Source: Amycolatopsis sacchari (GTDB taxonomy: Bacteria; Actinomycetota; Actinomycetes; Mycobacteriales; Pseudonocardiaceae). Taken from it: a DNA stretch of 64,000 bases. Of the stretch, positions 9,160 to 17,784 are shown in pieces. The DNA is taken from the NCBI RefSeq assembly GCF_900114035.1, contig NZ_FORP01000001.1:682001-746000 (forward strand), written 5' to 3'. The first letter of the stretch is position 1. The number at the start of each line of letters is the position of its first letter. The notes beneath the pieces were generated by a model. It was not told the DNA's origin and made no database searches. It saw only the letters and a program-made list of their open reading frames with translations. Position numbers and translations under genes: made by a program.

Positions 9160-10320
9160 ATGCTGGCAAGGGATTTCGGGCTCACCGAGACCCAGCGCGA
9201 CTTCCGCACGATGGCCGCCGAGTTCGTCGACGCCGAGATCGTGCCGAACGCGCGCGACTGGGACCGCGCCGAGGCGGTCGACCCCGGCGTCGTACGGCGC
9301 CTGGGCGAGCTGGGTTTCCTCGGGCTGATGCTGCCCGAGGCCTACGGCGGGGTCGACGCGGACATGCTGTCCTACACGCTCGTCACGGAGGAACTCGGCC
9401 GCGGCGATTCGGCGGTGCGCGGCATCGTGTCGGTGTCGCTGGGACTGGTGAGCAAGACGATCGCCGCGTACGGCACCGAGGAGCAGAAGCAGGAGTGGCT
9501 GCCGCGGCTGATCAGCGGTGAGGCGCTCGGCTGCTTCGGGCTCACCGAGCCGGGCACGGGTTCGGACGCCGGTTCGCTGAGCACGTCGGCGAAGCGCGAC
9601 GGCTCCGACTGGATCCTCAACGGCAGCAAGATGTTCATCACAAACGGCACGTGGGCGAAGGTGGCGCTGACGTTCGCCCGCACCAGCGAGAAGGGCATCA
9701 CCGCGTTCCTCGTGCCCGCCGGCTCCCCCGGGTTCACCGCGCGGGAGATCAAGGGCAAGCTCGGCCTGCGCGGCCAGGCGACGGCGGAGCTGACGTTCGA
9801 CAACGTGCGCGTGCCCGACTCCGCCCGCCTCGGCGAGGTCGACCGGGGCCTGGGCATCGCGCTCGGTGCCCTGTCCCGCGGCCGCATCTCGGTGGCCGCG
9901 GGCTCGGTGGGGGTGGCGCAGGCCGCGCTGGACGCCGCCACGCGGTACGCGCGTGAGCGGGAGCAGTTCGGCAAGCCGATCGCGTCGTTCCAGCTGGTGC
10001 AGGAGCTGCTCGCCGACGCCGCGGTCGACGTGCAGAGCTCGCGGCTGCTGACGCACCACGTGGCGCGGATGGCGGACGCGGGGCTCGCGCCGAAGGACTA
10101 CGCCGTCGACGCGTCCGCCGCCAAGTACTCCGCGAGCGAGACCGCCGTGCGCGTCACGAACAACTGCCTCCAGGTCTTCGGGGGCTACGGGTTCATCGAC
10201 GAGTACCCGGTGGGCAAGTACGTCCGTGACGCGCGGGTGCTCACGCTGTACGAGGGCACGAGCCAGGTGCAGAAGCTGATCATCGGCCGTGACCTGACGG
10301 GTGTGAACGCCCTGGCGTGA
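9160..10320 (+). CDS. Acyl-CoA dehydrogenase
   Basis: 386 aa, full length for the family. FAD/substrate motifs are GCFGLTEPGTGSDAGS (near residue 125) and the C-terminal GGYGFIDEYPVGKYVRDAR; the catalytic base is the Glu in LYEGTSQVQ near residue 365. AAGGAGATC lies 6 bp before the ATG. It performs the first oxidation of the beta-oxidation turn, passing electrons to ETF. It ends 1 bp from the convergent thiolase stop. Confidence 0.94.
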   Translation: MLARDFGLTETQRDFRTMAAEFVDAEIVPNARDWDRAEAVDPGVVRRLGELGFLGLMLPEAYGGVDADMLSYTLVTEELGRGDSAVRGIVSVSLGLVSKTIAAYGTEEQKQEWLPRLISGEALGCFGLTEPGTGSDAGSLSTSAKRDGSDWILNGSKMFITNGTWAKVALTFARTSEKGITAFLVPAGSPGFTAREIKGKLGLRGQATAELTFDNVRVPDSARLGEVDRGLGIALGALSRGRISVAAGSVGVAQAALDAATRYAREREQFGKPIASFQLVQELLADAAVDVQSSRLLTHHVARMADAGLAPKDYAVDASAAKYSASETAVRVTNNCLQVFGGYGFIDEYPVGKYVRDARVLTLYEGTSQVQKLIIGRDLTGVNALA

Positions 10321-10321
10321 G

Positions 10322-11515
10322 TCAGAGCCGCTCGACGATGGTGGCGTTCGCGAGCCCGCCGGCCTCGCACATGACCTGCAGGCCGTAGCGGCCCTCGTGC
10401 TGTTCGAGCACGGACAGTAGGGTGGTCATGAGGCGGCCGCCGCTGGCGCCGAGCGGGTGCCCGATGGCGGTGGCCCCGCCGTGGACGTTGACCTTGGCGG
10501 GGTCGGCGCCGGTCTCGGCGAGCCACGCCAGCACGACGCTCGCGAACGCCTCGTTGACCTCGAACGCGTCGATGTCCGAAAGGGACAGTCCGGCGCGGTC
10601 GAGCACCTTGGCGGTGGTGGGGATGATGCCGGTGAGCATGAACAGCGGGTCGTCCCCGACGACGGCGAAGCTGTGCAGCCGGGCGCGCGGCTGGAGGCCG
10701 AGCTGCGCGGCGGTCTCGCTGCTGGTGATCAGCACGGCGGACGCCCCGTCGTTGATGGGGGACGAGTTCCCGGCCGTGACCTTGAAGTCCAGCTGCGGGA
10801 AGCGTTCCCGCCAGATGTCGGCCTCGAAGGCGGGCTTGAGGCCGGCGAGGATCTCCGTCGTCGTGCCCGGCCGGACGGACTCGTCCTGGGTGACCTGCAC
10901 CAGTTCGCCGTCCTTGCCGGGAGCCTTGAGGGGCACGACGTCCCGGGCGAACCGCCCTTCCTGCCAGGCCCGCGCGGCCCGGTGGTGGCTTTCCGCGGCG
11001 AACTCGTCCAGTTGCTCCCGGGACAGCTGCCACCGATCGGCGATGAGTTCCGCGCTGATCCCCTGCGGCACGAGCCCGTCGGGGTAGCGCGCCGCGACCT
11101 GGGGCCCGAGGAAGTCGCGCCCGGCGGCCTGGCTGCCGATGGGCACGTGGCTCATGGACTCGATCCCCGAGGCGATCACGATGTCGTAGGCGCCAGCGAG
11201 CACCCCCTGGGCGGCGAAGTGGATCGCCTGCTGGGAGGACCCGCACTGGCGGTCGACGGTCACGGCGGGCACGGATTCGGGCAGCCCCGCGGCGAGCGCC
11301 GCCCAGCGGGCCGTGTTGCCACTCTGCTCGCCGATCTGCCCGACGGCGCCGCTGATCACGTCGTCGATGCGCGCCGGGTCGATCCCCGTGCGCTCGACCA
11401 GGGCGCGGATGGCGTGCGCGTGCAGGTCGACCGGGTGTACGCCGGAGAGCGCCCCACCGGGCTTCCCCTTGCCGACCGGCGTCCGCACGGCGTCCACGAT
11501 GACAGCGTCCCGCAT
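10322..11515 (-). CDS. Thiolase (acetyl-CoA acyltransferase)
   Basis: 397 aa. The nucleophilic cysteine is in VDRQCGSSQQA (near residue 91); NEAFA, GGATAIGHPLGASG and the second active-site Cys in VMCEAGGLANA are near the C-terminus. AGGAGG precedes the ATG at 11515. It cleaves 3-oxoacyl-CoA to acetyl-CoA plus a shortened acyl-CoA. It is transcribed separately, convergent with the acyl-CoA dehydrogenase. Confidence 0.93.
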   Translation of the reverse strand: MRDAVIVDAVRTPVGKGKPGGALSGVHPVDLHAHAIRALVERTGIDPARIDDVISGAVGQIGEQSGNTARWAALAAGLPESVPAVTVDRQCGSSQQAIHFAAQGVLAGAYDIVIASGIESMSHVPIGSQAAGRDFLGPQVAARYPDGLVPQGISAELIADRWQLSREQLDEFAAESHHRAARAWQEGRFARDVVPLKAPGKDGELVQVTQDESVRPGTTTEILAGLKPAFEADIWRERFPQLDFKVTAGNSSPINDGASAVLITSSETAAQLGLQPRARLHSFAVVGDDPLFMLTGIIPTTAKVLDRAGLSLSDIDAFEVNEAFASVVLAWLAETGADPAKVNVHGGATAIGHPLGASGGRLMTTLLSVLEQHEGRYGLQVMCEAGGLANATIVERL

Positions 11516-11711
11516 GGGAGTCCTCCTACCGCTCGATGACGTTACTCCCCGGTATACGCTGCTGAGTTGGATTTCGCAACTATCCCTGGCGCGCTCCCCT
11601 CCCGGTTGCACACCGTGACCGAGGGGGCCTTATATCGCAACCGTTCGTCGCGGTTGAAGGCACCCCCCGATTCCGGCGGGTTGAGGGATGGGCTAATCTT
11701 CTCTGCAGCAA

Positions 11712-11795
11712 GTCCGAGTGGCGGAATGGCAGACGCGCTAGCTTGAGGTGCTAGTGCCCTTAACGGGCGTGGGGGTTCAAGTCCCCCCTCGGACA
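11712..11795 (+). tRNA. tRNA-Leu (GAG anticodon)
   Basis: 84 nt, type II tRNA. Acceptor stem GTCCGAG/CTCGGAC with discriminator A, anticodon stem CTAGC/GCTAG with GAG at 11745-11747, a long variable arm (TGCCC/GGGCG) and T-arm GGGGGTTCAAGTCCCCC. CCA is not encoded. Its 3' end is the integration target of the island to the right. Confidence 0.95.
11776..11795 (+). repeat. Attachment-site copy 1 (3' end of tRNA-Leu)
   Basis: The segment TTCAAGTCCCCCCTCGGACA is repeated with small changes at about 24855-24873 and 29898-29915. It is the tRNA-proximal boundary of the composite island. Confidence 0.75.
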
Positions 11796-11809
11796 CCGGT
11801 ACCAACCCT

Positions 11810-11843
11810 ACGGGCGGGAAGGATGGAGACATCCACCGCCCGT
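11810..11843. terminator. Hairpin terminator after tRNA-Leu / after the TraB gene
   Basis: ACGGGCGG (11810-11817) pairs with CCGCCCGT (11836-11843), with a nested GGATG/CATCC stem. It can end tRNA transcription from the left and the TraB operon from the right. Confidence 0.6.
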
Positions 11844-11897
11844 TCTTCATGTTGGTAGACCATCTCCAGGTCGAGCTTCTCGTACGGCTGCTGTAGT

Positions 11898-13889
11898 TCA
11901 TCGTTCGCTGTTGATTTCAGCAACGGCAGTGCGGAGGTCCGCAGTGAGGTAACCGCGCACCCGGCGAACCTCCCCGTCGTCCCCGGGCACGTACTGCCGC
12001 ACCGGCCGACAGCCCAGCTCCCCCATCTGCCGCCCGAATGTGGTCGGTTCGACGTCCAGGGCCTCGACGAGCTCCGCTGTGGGCACGAACTCGCGTTCGT
12101 CCAGCTCGCCGCCGAGATAATGCAGCACCGACGCCAACGGCTCCGGCAGCTCGACGTCCGGCACCGAACCCGCGCCGAGCACCCCAAAGACCGACACCGC
12201 GTCGACCCCAGGGCTGCTGTCGTCCCCGGCTGCGTGACCCGAGAGCGTCCCGACCTGCTCCCGCAGCACGCGCCCGCGAGCGCAGATCTCCTGCCACTCC
12301 GGATTGGCCATGTAGTACGTCCGCACCACCAGCGCCAGCGCGTCCGCCCCGGTTTCCCCGTCAGGCCGCAGGATGCCGACGCCCTTGTGCGTCGGCAGGA
12401 GCGTCGACGCGTCGTACCCGCGGGTGTTCATCTGCTCGCCGAGCACGATGTTCGAGTCCCGCCAGTCCATCACCCGCAACGCGAACCGCGACCCGAGCAC
12501 CGACCGCAGCCGCGAGGGGATCGTCTGGGAGTCCGGCCGTTGCGTCGCGAGGATGACCACGATCCCGGCCGCCGGCCCCTTCCGCGCGAGGTAGGCGAGC
12601 AGGTCCACAATGTACTCGCCGAGCGTCGTCTTCTTCCCGCCCACCAACACCTTCGCCGGGTGCTCCAGGAACACCTGAACCTCATCGATCACCACCGCTG
12701 TGATGGGCATGTTCAGCGACCGGTCCCGCGAGATCCCGGGCATGATCTTCGATTCCGGACACACCTCGTCGTCCAAGGCAGACATACGGGCGTACCGGTC
12801 CTGCACCTCCGCGACCAGCTCCACGAGGTGATCGCGCACGGCCTCCACCTCGGCGAGCCCGTCCCCACAGACGAACCGGTGCGCCACACCTTCCGCGGCC
12901 TTCCAGTCCTTACCGCCCTTACCATCGAAGATGTAGAGCCGCGTGTACGGATCAAGAATCAGACCAGCGGCCGCGAGTCGGGCCGCCATCGTCTTCCCCT
13001 GCCGCGGGATCGCGCCCACCAACAACGACGTCCACACCAGCGGCAACTCGACCCGCCGCTGACGCGCGTCCCGGCCGAACGGGACGGGCCGCCACGCGTC
13101 CCATCGCTCGACGTCCAGCAACGGCGTCCGCTGCGGCGAACCTCCGTACGGGTCCTCGTCCGCAACCCACAAGAACACCCGGCCCGCGTGCCCGCCGACA
13201 CCCCGCACCCGCTCAACGACCAACTGCACCTCGTCAACGGCCAGCGCGGACGCGAGCGCGTCACGGTGCTTGATCACGTCCGCGGCCTTGCGCGTCGCGG
13301 GAAGATCCACCGTGATCGCCCATCCCGCGCCGGTCCGCGTGGCCCGCTCCACCAGTCGCAGCGATTCGTCCTTGCCGAGCAGTTTCGCGTCGCGGAAGGC
13401 GTCAACCAGCAGTTGCACGTCCATCGTCCACGCCAACGCGCGAGGCCCGGCCAGCACAGCCTTGCGGCCCGGCGATCCGTCTCGCCTCCGTCCGGCGATT
13501 GCGAGCGCCACCGCGGCGAGGAGGCCCGCGGCCCACAGCACCACTGCGCCCCAGACGAGATCCGCGACCAGCACGACCACCGAGACGGCACCGGTCACAG
13601 CGGCGGTCACCTTCCAGCGGAACAGCGTCAGCGCCCGGATCTCCACGAACTTGTCGGCGAGCTTCTCCGACTGCACGGCCGCCTCCCGGTAGTCGTGCAC
13701 CTGGACCCACCGCCGCCACACCCGAGTCATCACCACGAGACCCCGGCCGACTGCGCCGGCGAACCGGAAGGGCGACCGCACCAGCCACCCGGCTACCTCC
13801 CGCCAATCCCACCGTCGCAGCCGCGGAGCGGCATCGTCCACCAGCTCCGCCTCATACACAGGCTCGGCGCGCTCGATCTCCTGGCTCAT
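11898..13889 (-). CDS. FtsK/SpoIIIE-type DNA translocase (TraB-like)
   Basis: 663 aa. Two membrane helices near residues 105-150 precede a motor domain with Walker A GAIPRQGKT (near 310) and Walker B TAVVIDEVQVF (near 430). The C-terminus (about 590-660) looks like a winged helix and may bind clt-like sequences. In actinomycete integrative elements this protein alone pumps double-stranded DNA between hyphae. The start was chosen at ATG 13889, whose overlap with the preceding stop (ATGA) marks translational coupling. It ends about 100 bp from the tRNA, where an integrase would be expected in an intact element; none is present. Confidence 0.87.
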   Translation of the reverse strand: MSQEIERAEPVYEAELVDDAAPRLRRWDWREVAGWLVRSPFRFAGAVGRGLVVMTRVWRRWVQVHDYREAAVQSEKLADKFVEIRALTLFRWKVTAAVTGAVSVVVLVADLVWGAVVLWAAGLLAAVALAIAGRRRDGSPGRKAVLAGPRALAWTMDVQLLVDAFRDAKLLGKDESLRLVERATRTGAGWAITVDLPATRKAADVIKHRDALASALAVDEVQLVVERVRGVGGHAGRVFLWVADEDPYGGSPQRTPLLDVERWDAWRPVPFGRDARQRRVELPLVWTSLLVGAIPRQGKTMAARLAAAGLILDPYTRLYIFDGKGGKDWKAAEGVAHRFVCGDGLAEVEAVRDHLVELVAEVQDRYARMSALDDEVCPESKIMPGISRDRSLNMPITAVVIDEVQVFLEHPAKVLVGGKKTTLGEYIVDLLAYLARKGPAAGIVVILATQRPDSQTIPSRLRSVLGSRFALRVMDWRDSNIVLGEQMNTRGYDASTLLPTHKGVGILRPDGETGADALALVVRTYYMANPEWQEICARGRVLREQVGTLSGHAAGDDSSPGVDAVSVFGVLGAGSVPDVELPEPLASVLHYLGGELDEREFVPTAELVEALDVEPTTFGRQMGELGCRPVRQYVPGDDGEVRRVRGYLTADLRTAVAEINSER

Positions 13890-14494
13890 GACCGCTCCCC
13901 AGCCTCGGCCCGCAGCGTGGCGGCGAGCTTCGACGACAGACCGCGCGAGCACCCCGTCACCTCGCGGACCCACGCCGGAGTGATCACGACCTCCGCTGTC
14001 AGGGCCGCGCGCGCCGCGTCGAGGTACTCGCCGAACGTCGTCCGGGGCACGGCCCGTTCCGGTTGCCGCGCTGCCGCGACGGCCGCGACGGCCGCGCCGA
14101 GCTTGTCCCGCAGGTCGGTCACGGCCTCGGTCGCCACGAAGACCACCAGCGGCGGCACCGAGTGCAGCACGACGAGCGCCGGTGACCGTTCACTGAACGC
14201 CTGCCAGGTGTTCATGACGTAGGTGGCGGCGAGCGTGAACCACTTCGCCCCGCGTACCCAACCGCCGGTCCGGACACCGTGCCGTGCGGTCACCTGCTCG
14301 GCCCGGAGGATCGCCAGCAGCACGAGCGACACCATCGGGTCGAGCAGCCATGCCCCGAACCAGGGCAGCGACCACGTCCGGGCGCCCGCCGCGGCGAACT
14401 GCTGGACGTTGGTCATCGTGAAGGCCAACCCGAGCAGGATTCCCGTCCAGCACAGCCGGTCCACCTGCCGCGCCACGCGTTCGACGTCGTTCAC
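13886..14494 (-). CDS. DUF2637 membrane protein (Spd-like)
   Basis: 202 aa. Four hydrophobic segments fill residues 10-120; the C-terminal part (TPAWVREVTGCSRGLSSKLA) resembles a helix-turn-helix. DUF2637 proteins are regular partners of TraB in actinomycete integrative elements and are thought to help spread the element within the recipient mycelium. GTG start at 14494 within a GTGA overlap. Confidence 0.75.
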   Translation of the reverse strand: MNDVERVARQVDRLCWTGILLGLAFTMTNVQQFAAAGARTWSLPWFGAWLLDPMVSLVLLAILRAEQVTARHGVRTGGWVRGAKWFTLAATYVMNTWQAFSERSPALVVLHSVPPLVVFVATEAVTDLRDKLGAAVAAVAAARQPERAVPRTTFGEYLDAARAALTAEVVITPAWVREVTGCSRGLSSKLAATLRAEAGERS

Positions 14495-14781
14495 CGGCGA
14501 CCACCTCGGCGGCGAGCCGGCATGTCGTAGGTGGTCACGGTCAGGGCCCGCGTCAGCGTGTAGGCGGCGAACAGCGCCGGCACTGCCAGGACGGCCAACA
14601 GCAGCCACCCCGGACCGGCCCGCAGCACGACCACCCACTGCGCGCCGACGATGAACCCCGCGGTGACCAGCACCCGCCCCGCCAGCGACACGACCTCGCG
14701 CGCTCGGCGAGCACCGGAACGCCGCATCGACAGCAACACGATGAGGACCCCGACCCCGATGAGGACGTGCGTAGGCGTCAC
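14491..14781 (-). CDS. Small membrane protein of the transfer operon
   Basis: 96 aa with hydrophobic segments near residues 4-16, 35-50 and 55-75 and a basic tail (ARRRGGRR). GTG start inside a GTGA overlap with the WhiB gene; its own stop overlaps the next start. Position and size fit the small Spd proteins of these elements. No enzymatic motif. Confidence 0.65.
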   Translation of the reverse strand: MTPTHVLIGVGVLIVLLSMRRSGARRAREVVSLAGRVLVTAGFIVGAQWVVVLRAGPGWLLLAVLAVPALFAAYTLTRALTVTTYDMPARRRGGRR

Positions 14782-15107
14782 TGGCCTCGCCTCCCCGCAC
14801 GCTCCCCGCGCCGCAGCCAATGCGGATAGAGCGCGCGCCGGTCCTGCTCGCACATCGCGCCCCACACACCCACGGTCTCCTCACCCGCGGTTCGGAGCTC
14901 CAGCTCCAGGCATTCGTCCAGCACAGGGCAGCCAGCGCAGAGACGGGCAGCCAGCTCGCGGTCGTTCCGGGCCTCGGGCGGCTCGTCCGACCAAGCCCAG
15001 AAGCACAAGCCATCCCTTCGAACGACATCGTCGAGCACGTCCGTGGGCACCCACCGCAGCCGGTCCAGGTCCCACGCGAGACCAATCAGGCGGAGATCGT
15101 TCGTCAC
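14778..15107 (-). CDS. WhiB-family iron-sulfur regulator
   Basis: 109 aa. Four cysteines in the Wbl pattern: one in GLCFW, then CAGCPVLDEC (CxxCx5C); a GVWGAM turn follows where the family has GVWGG, then a basic C-terminus. It would bind a [4Fe-4S] cluster and act with the housekeeping sigma factor. The start is GTG 15107 in a GTGA overlap; a longer frame upstream lacks family similarity. WhiB genes are common in TraB-type elements and probably control the transfer operon. Confidence 0.87.
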   Translation of the reverse strand: MTNDLRLIGLAWDLDRLRWVPTDVLDDVVRRDGLCFWAWSDEPPEARNDRELAARLCAGCPVLDECLELELRTAGEETVGVWGAMCEQDRRALYPHWLRRGERAGRRGQ

Positions 15108-15286
15108 GCGATCTCCCTGTCCGGCTGCCCGAGCAGCCTGGTCACCGCCGACGCAGGAACCAGCGGCCGACCATTGCGCCAGGTCGAGCGCAAGGTCCCG
15201 CGACGGATCGCCCGGGAGATGTGGGATGACGGGACACCGAGAATCCACGCCGCGGTACGAACTGAGTAATAGGTGTTGGCAGACAT
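15104..15286 (-). CDS. Excisionase-like small HTH protein
   Basis: 60 aa, MerR/Xis-like HTH: residues 6-50 read as a helix-turn-helix with the GVPSSHISRAIRRGTLRSTW recognition region and a RPLVPASAV wing. First gene of the transfer operon (WhiB - small membrane protein - DUF2637 - TraB). It may be the recombination directionality factor or an operon regulator; with the integrase lost, regulation is the likelier remaining role. Confidence 0.7.
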   Translation of the reverse strand: MSANTYYSVRTAAWILGVPSSHISRAIRRGTLRSTWRNGRPLVPASAVTRLLGQPDREIA

Positions 15287-15350
15287 GAGTGAAGCCCTTC
15301 GATAGTTGATTTCGTTGCTGATTTCGACATTCGATGAGCGCGCTCCACCG

Positions 15351-15380
15351 CGTCAGGGCGCGTCAGATCGCGCTAGGGAG
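15351..15380. repeat. Decamer-spaced repeats in a divergent promoter
   Basis: CGTCAG occurs at 15351 and 15361, with the variant CGCTAG at 15371, each 10 bp apart, between the divergent small HTH gene and the XRE gene. One helical turn of spacing suggests an operator for one of these HTH proteins. Confidence 0.45.
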
Positions 15381-15424
15381 CGGAGCCGCTAACCTCGTCG
15401 CCGAGGCGGAGCGCGGAGGAACGG

Positions 15425-15808
15425 ATGGCGGAGGATTGGGCGGCGGTCGCGAAGGCCATCAACGCCCGGGTGAACGAGCTGGGCTGGCTCCAGCGGGAGC
15501 TGGCGCAGCGCTCGCACGTCTCGCAGGCCGTGGTCCGGGAGATCCAGCACCACGTCGTGGAGCGCCGGCGCAGTCCGCGCACGCTGGAGTCCCTGTCCGT
15601 CGCGCTCGGCTGGCACCCGCAGCACCTCGACGCTGTGCTGCACGGCCGTCGCCCGCCGAAGCCCGCAGATCCCGTGGTGGACCGCGGCGACACGGTCTGG
15701 TCGAGAGTGGACGGGCTTGAGCGCCGGCTGGACGAGATCACCGATCGGCTCGACGACCTGCAAGCGACCCTGTCGCAGGTGCTCGATCACGTCCGGCGGG
15801 AGCGGTAG
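15425..15808 (+). CDS. XRE-type HTH regulator with C-terminal coiled coil
   Basis: 127 aa. A HTH spans residues 15-60 (LAQRSHVSQAVVREIQHH) and a heptad-rich helix spans residues 93-125 (VDGLERRLDEITDRLDDLQ), suitable for dimerisation. GGAGG lies upstream of ATG 15425. It is divergent from the transfer operon and probably its repressor. Confidence 0.75.
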   Translation: MAEDWAAVAKAINARVNELGWLQRELAQRSHVSQAVVREIQHHVVERRRSPRTLESLSVALGWHPQHLDAVLHGRRPPKPADPVVDRGDTVWSRVDGLERRLDEITDRLDDLQATLSQVLDHVRRER

Positions 15809-15873
15809 GGCTGATTTCCTTTGCATGCCAGTAATTCCACTGCCAAACGGGCACCGGCCCCAGGCACGTCCAG

Positions 15874-15901
15874 TGCAGGTCGAATGCAGGACCAGTGCAG
15901 G
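15874..15901. repeat. TGCAGG iterons, 11-bp period
   Basis: TGCAGG occurs at 15874, 15885 and 15896, three copies on one face of the helix, directly before the start of the HTH/partial-Nudix gene at 15913. Likely an operator, perhaps autoregulatory. Confidence 0.55.
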
Positions 15902-15912
15902 TTGGGGGAACG

Positions 15913-17433
15913 GTGAATCCGGCGACCGGCTGGACCGGGCAGACGGCGTGCGCACTACAGGCCGCGCTACGGCTGAGCAACGAAGGGTTCGCCGAGCACC
16001 TCGGCATCGGCGTGCGGACCGTCGCGGCCTGGCATCAGAAGCCGGACCTGCGCCCGAAGTCCGAGATGCAGCAGCTTTTGGACACCGCGCTGGACCAGGC
16101 CCCGGCCGCCGTCAAGGACCGGTTCGCCGCACTCACCGGCGACGCCAACCCGGTTGACGACAGGGTGGTCTCCGACCCGAACATCACGGCCGCGCTGGAA
16201 TGGCTCGACGAGCACGCGGGGTGGGAGCCCGGCACAGCTCGGCGCAAAGTCTCGCGACGCCTGTCCGGACTCGACCTCCGTCAGCTACAGGACCGCGGGA
16301 CGCGCCGGAGCCGGGTCAATCAGCGCGAGGTGGCCGACGCCCTTCAGCGCTACTACCCCGACCGCCCCGACGACTACGGCTGCTACTCCGCGCGGGTCGA
16401 CGACACCGAGATCACGACGAGCATCCTCACGCACCCAGCCTGGCTCGACCTCGACAGCCCTCTTGGCGCCGAACAGCTCCGCCTGACCTCCAGCCTTCCC
16501 GACAGTCCAGCCGTCCTCGACGCCGAGGCCGCCGGGCACGCCGCACAGCGCCTCGCCGAGGGCCTGGAGCTGGGCACCAAGCTCGTGAACATGCCCCTGT
16601 ACCGCCTGCTCGGCATCGATACCGCAGGCGGCATCAGCGGCGCGCTCGGCGTGAGCCACTTCGTGCACTACGCGCTGACGATGGACCTGCTCGAAGCCGA
16701 ACTCGTCGACGCGCTGACCTCCGGCGGGGGTTCACTGCCGCTGCGGGACAGGCATCTCCCCAACATCGCCACCGTCCTCGACCTGTCCGCCCGGCTCTGC
16801 GCGGGCGGCACGCTGGCGTTGTGCGCGTTCGCCCGGCCCGCGGACCCGTTTCGTGGACCGGCGGACTACGTGCTGCTCGTTCAGGAACGCTCGGGGCATG
16901 TCGTGAACGCTGCCCGGCGCCTCGCGGTCATCCCGAAGGGCTTTCACCAACCGGTCACGGACTACCGCGCGGACGCGAAGATCGCCGCCACCCTGCGTCG
17001 CGAGATGGAAGAGGAGTTGTTCGGGCGCGACGACATCGACAACACGGTGGGACACCAGCGCGCCGCGGACCCGATGCACCCCAGCAGGATGTCCGAGCCG
17101 ATGCGCTGGCTAACCGCCGAGCCTGGCCGGCTGCGTATGGAGTGCACGGCGTTCGGCCTGAACCTCGTGTCCGGCAACTACGAGTTCCCGGCCTTGATCG
17201 TGGTCGACGATGAGGAGTTCTGGACGCGCTACGGCGGCGTGATCGAGGCGAACTGGGAGTCGTCCACGTTGCGGCAGTATTCGACCCTCGACCGGGACCT
17301 CCTGACGGACCTGGCCGGGGATGTAGCGTGGAGCAACGAAGGACTGTTCGCGTTGCTCGAAGGCCTGCGGCGGCTCAACCAGATCGGCGGCGATCGGGTG
17401 AACCTGCCGACGATCGAATGGGAGACACGGTAG
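15913..17433 (+). CDS. HTH protein with conserved C-terminal partial-Nudix domain (paralogue A)
   Basis: 506 aa; I do not recognise a named family. The N-terminus (residues 10-60) resembles a Cro/C1-type HTH. The centre and C-terminus (about 130-500) are strongly shared with the convergent gene at 17756-19177. Near residue 362 REMEEELFG resembles the core of a Nudix box, but the upstream Glu and the usual Gly spacing are absent, so catalysis is doubtful. Other shared blocks are FGLNLVSGNYEF and DDEEFW.RYGG. GTG start at 15913 after TTGGGGGAA. pSAM2 carries a Nudix-motif protein, Pif, that blocks redundant transfer; a related immunity role here is only a hypothesis. Confidence 0.7.
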   Translation: MNPATGWTGQTACALQAALRLSNEGFAEHLGIGVRTVAAWHQKPDLRPKSEMQQLLDTALDQAPAAVKDRFAALTGDANPVDDRVVSDPNITAALEWLDEHAGWEPGTARRKVSRRLSGLDLRQLQDRGTRRSRVNQREVADALQRYYPDRPDDYGCYSARVDDTEITTSILTHPAWLDLDSPLGAEQLRLTSSLPDSPAVLDAEAAGHAAQRLAEGLELGTKLVNMPLYRLLGIDTAGGISGALGVSHFVHYALTMDLLEAELVDALTSGGGSLPLRDRHLPNIATVLDLSARLCAGGTLALCAFARPADPFRGPADYVLLVQERSGHVVNAARRLAVIPKGFHQPVTDYRADAKIAATLRREMEEELFGRDDIDNTVGHQRAADPMHPSRMSEPMRWLTAEPGRLRMECTAFGLNLVSGNYEFPALIVVDDEEFWTRYGGVIEANWESSTLRQYSTLDRDLLTDLAGDVAWSNEGLFALLEGLRRLNQIGGDRVNLPTIEWETR

Positions 17434-17784
17434 GTGGGCGCCAAATGGTACAGCGGCAACGCCAACGACGACGCGCCCGCCAACCGCGGCTGGCTGCTGG
17501 GCCACTTCATCCAGCCTGCCGACGACGTCCGCGCCACGAAGGACGTCGAGGTGAAGTGGGGCATCCACCCCGCCGGCGACAAGCGCGCCGGATGGACCTC
17601 CGACGACCAGCGCACGACGCTTCTGCTCATGGTGGAGGGCACGTTCCGCCTCGACCTCACCGAAGGCAGCGTGACCCTCAACCGGCAGGGTGACTACGTG
17701 ATGTGGGGCCCCGGCATCGACCACTCGTGGGAAGCGCTCGCCGACTCCGTCGTGATCACGGTTCGGTGGCCGTCAGCGGCGTGA
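17434..17784 (+). CDS. Small cupin-fold protein
   Basis: 116 aa. Beta-rich, with the cupin-like blocks TTLLLMVEGTFRLDL (about 66-80) and GDYVMWGPGIDHSW (about 89-102). The GTG start immediately follows the stop of paralogue A, so the two are co-transcribed; the 3' end overlaps the convergent paralogue B by 29 bp. Only part of the canonical metal-binding set is obvious. It may bind a small ligand sensed by the neighbours. Confidence 0.65.
   Translation: MGAKWYSGNANDDAPANRGWLLGHFIQPADDVRATKDVEVKWGIHPAGDKRAGWTSDDQRTTLLLMVEGTFRLDLTEGSVTLNRQGDYVMWGPGIDHSWEALADSVVITVRWPSAA

Noticed and set aside
11542-11901. Open frame across the tRNA-Leu gene on the minus strand
   Set aside because: It overlaps the tRNA, and its peptide is the familiar artefact of reverse-translated tRNA sequence.
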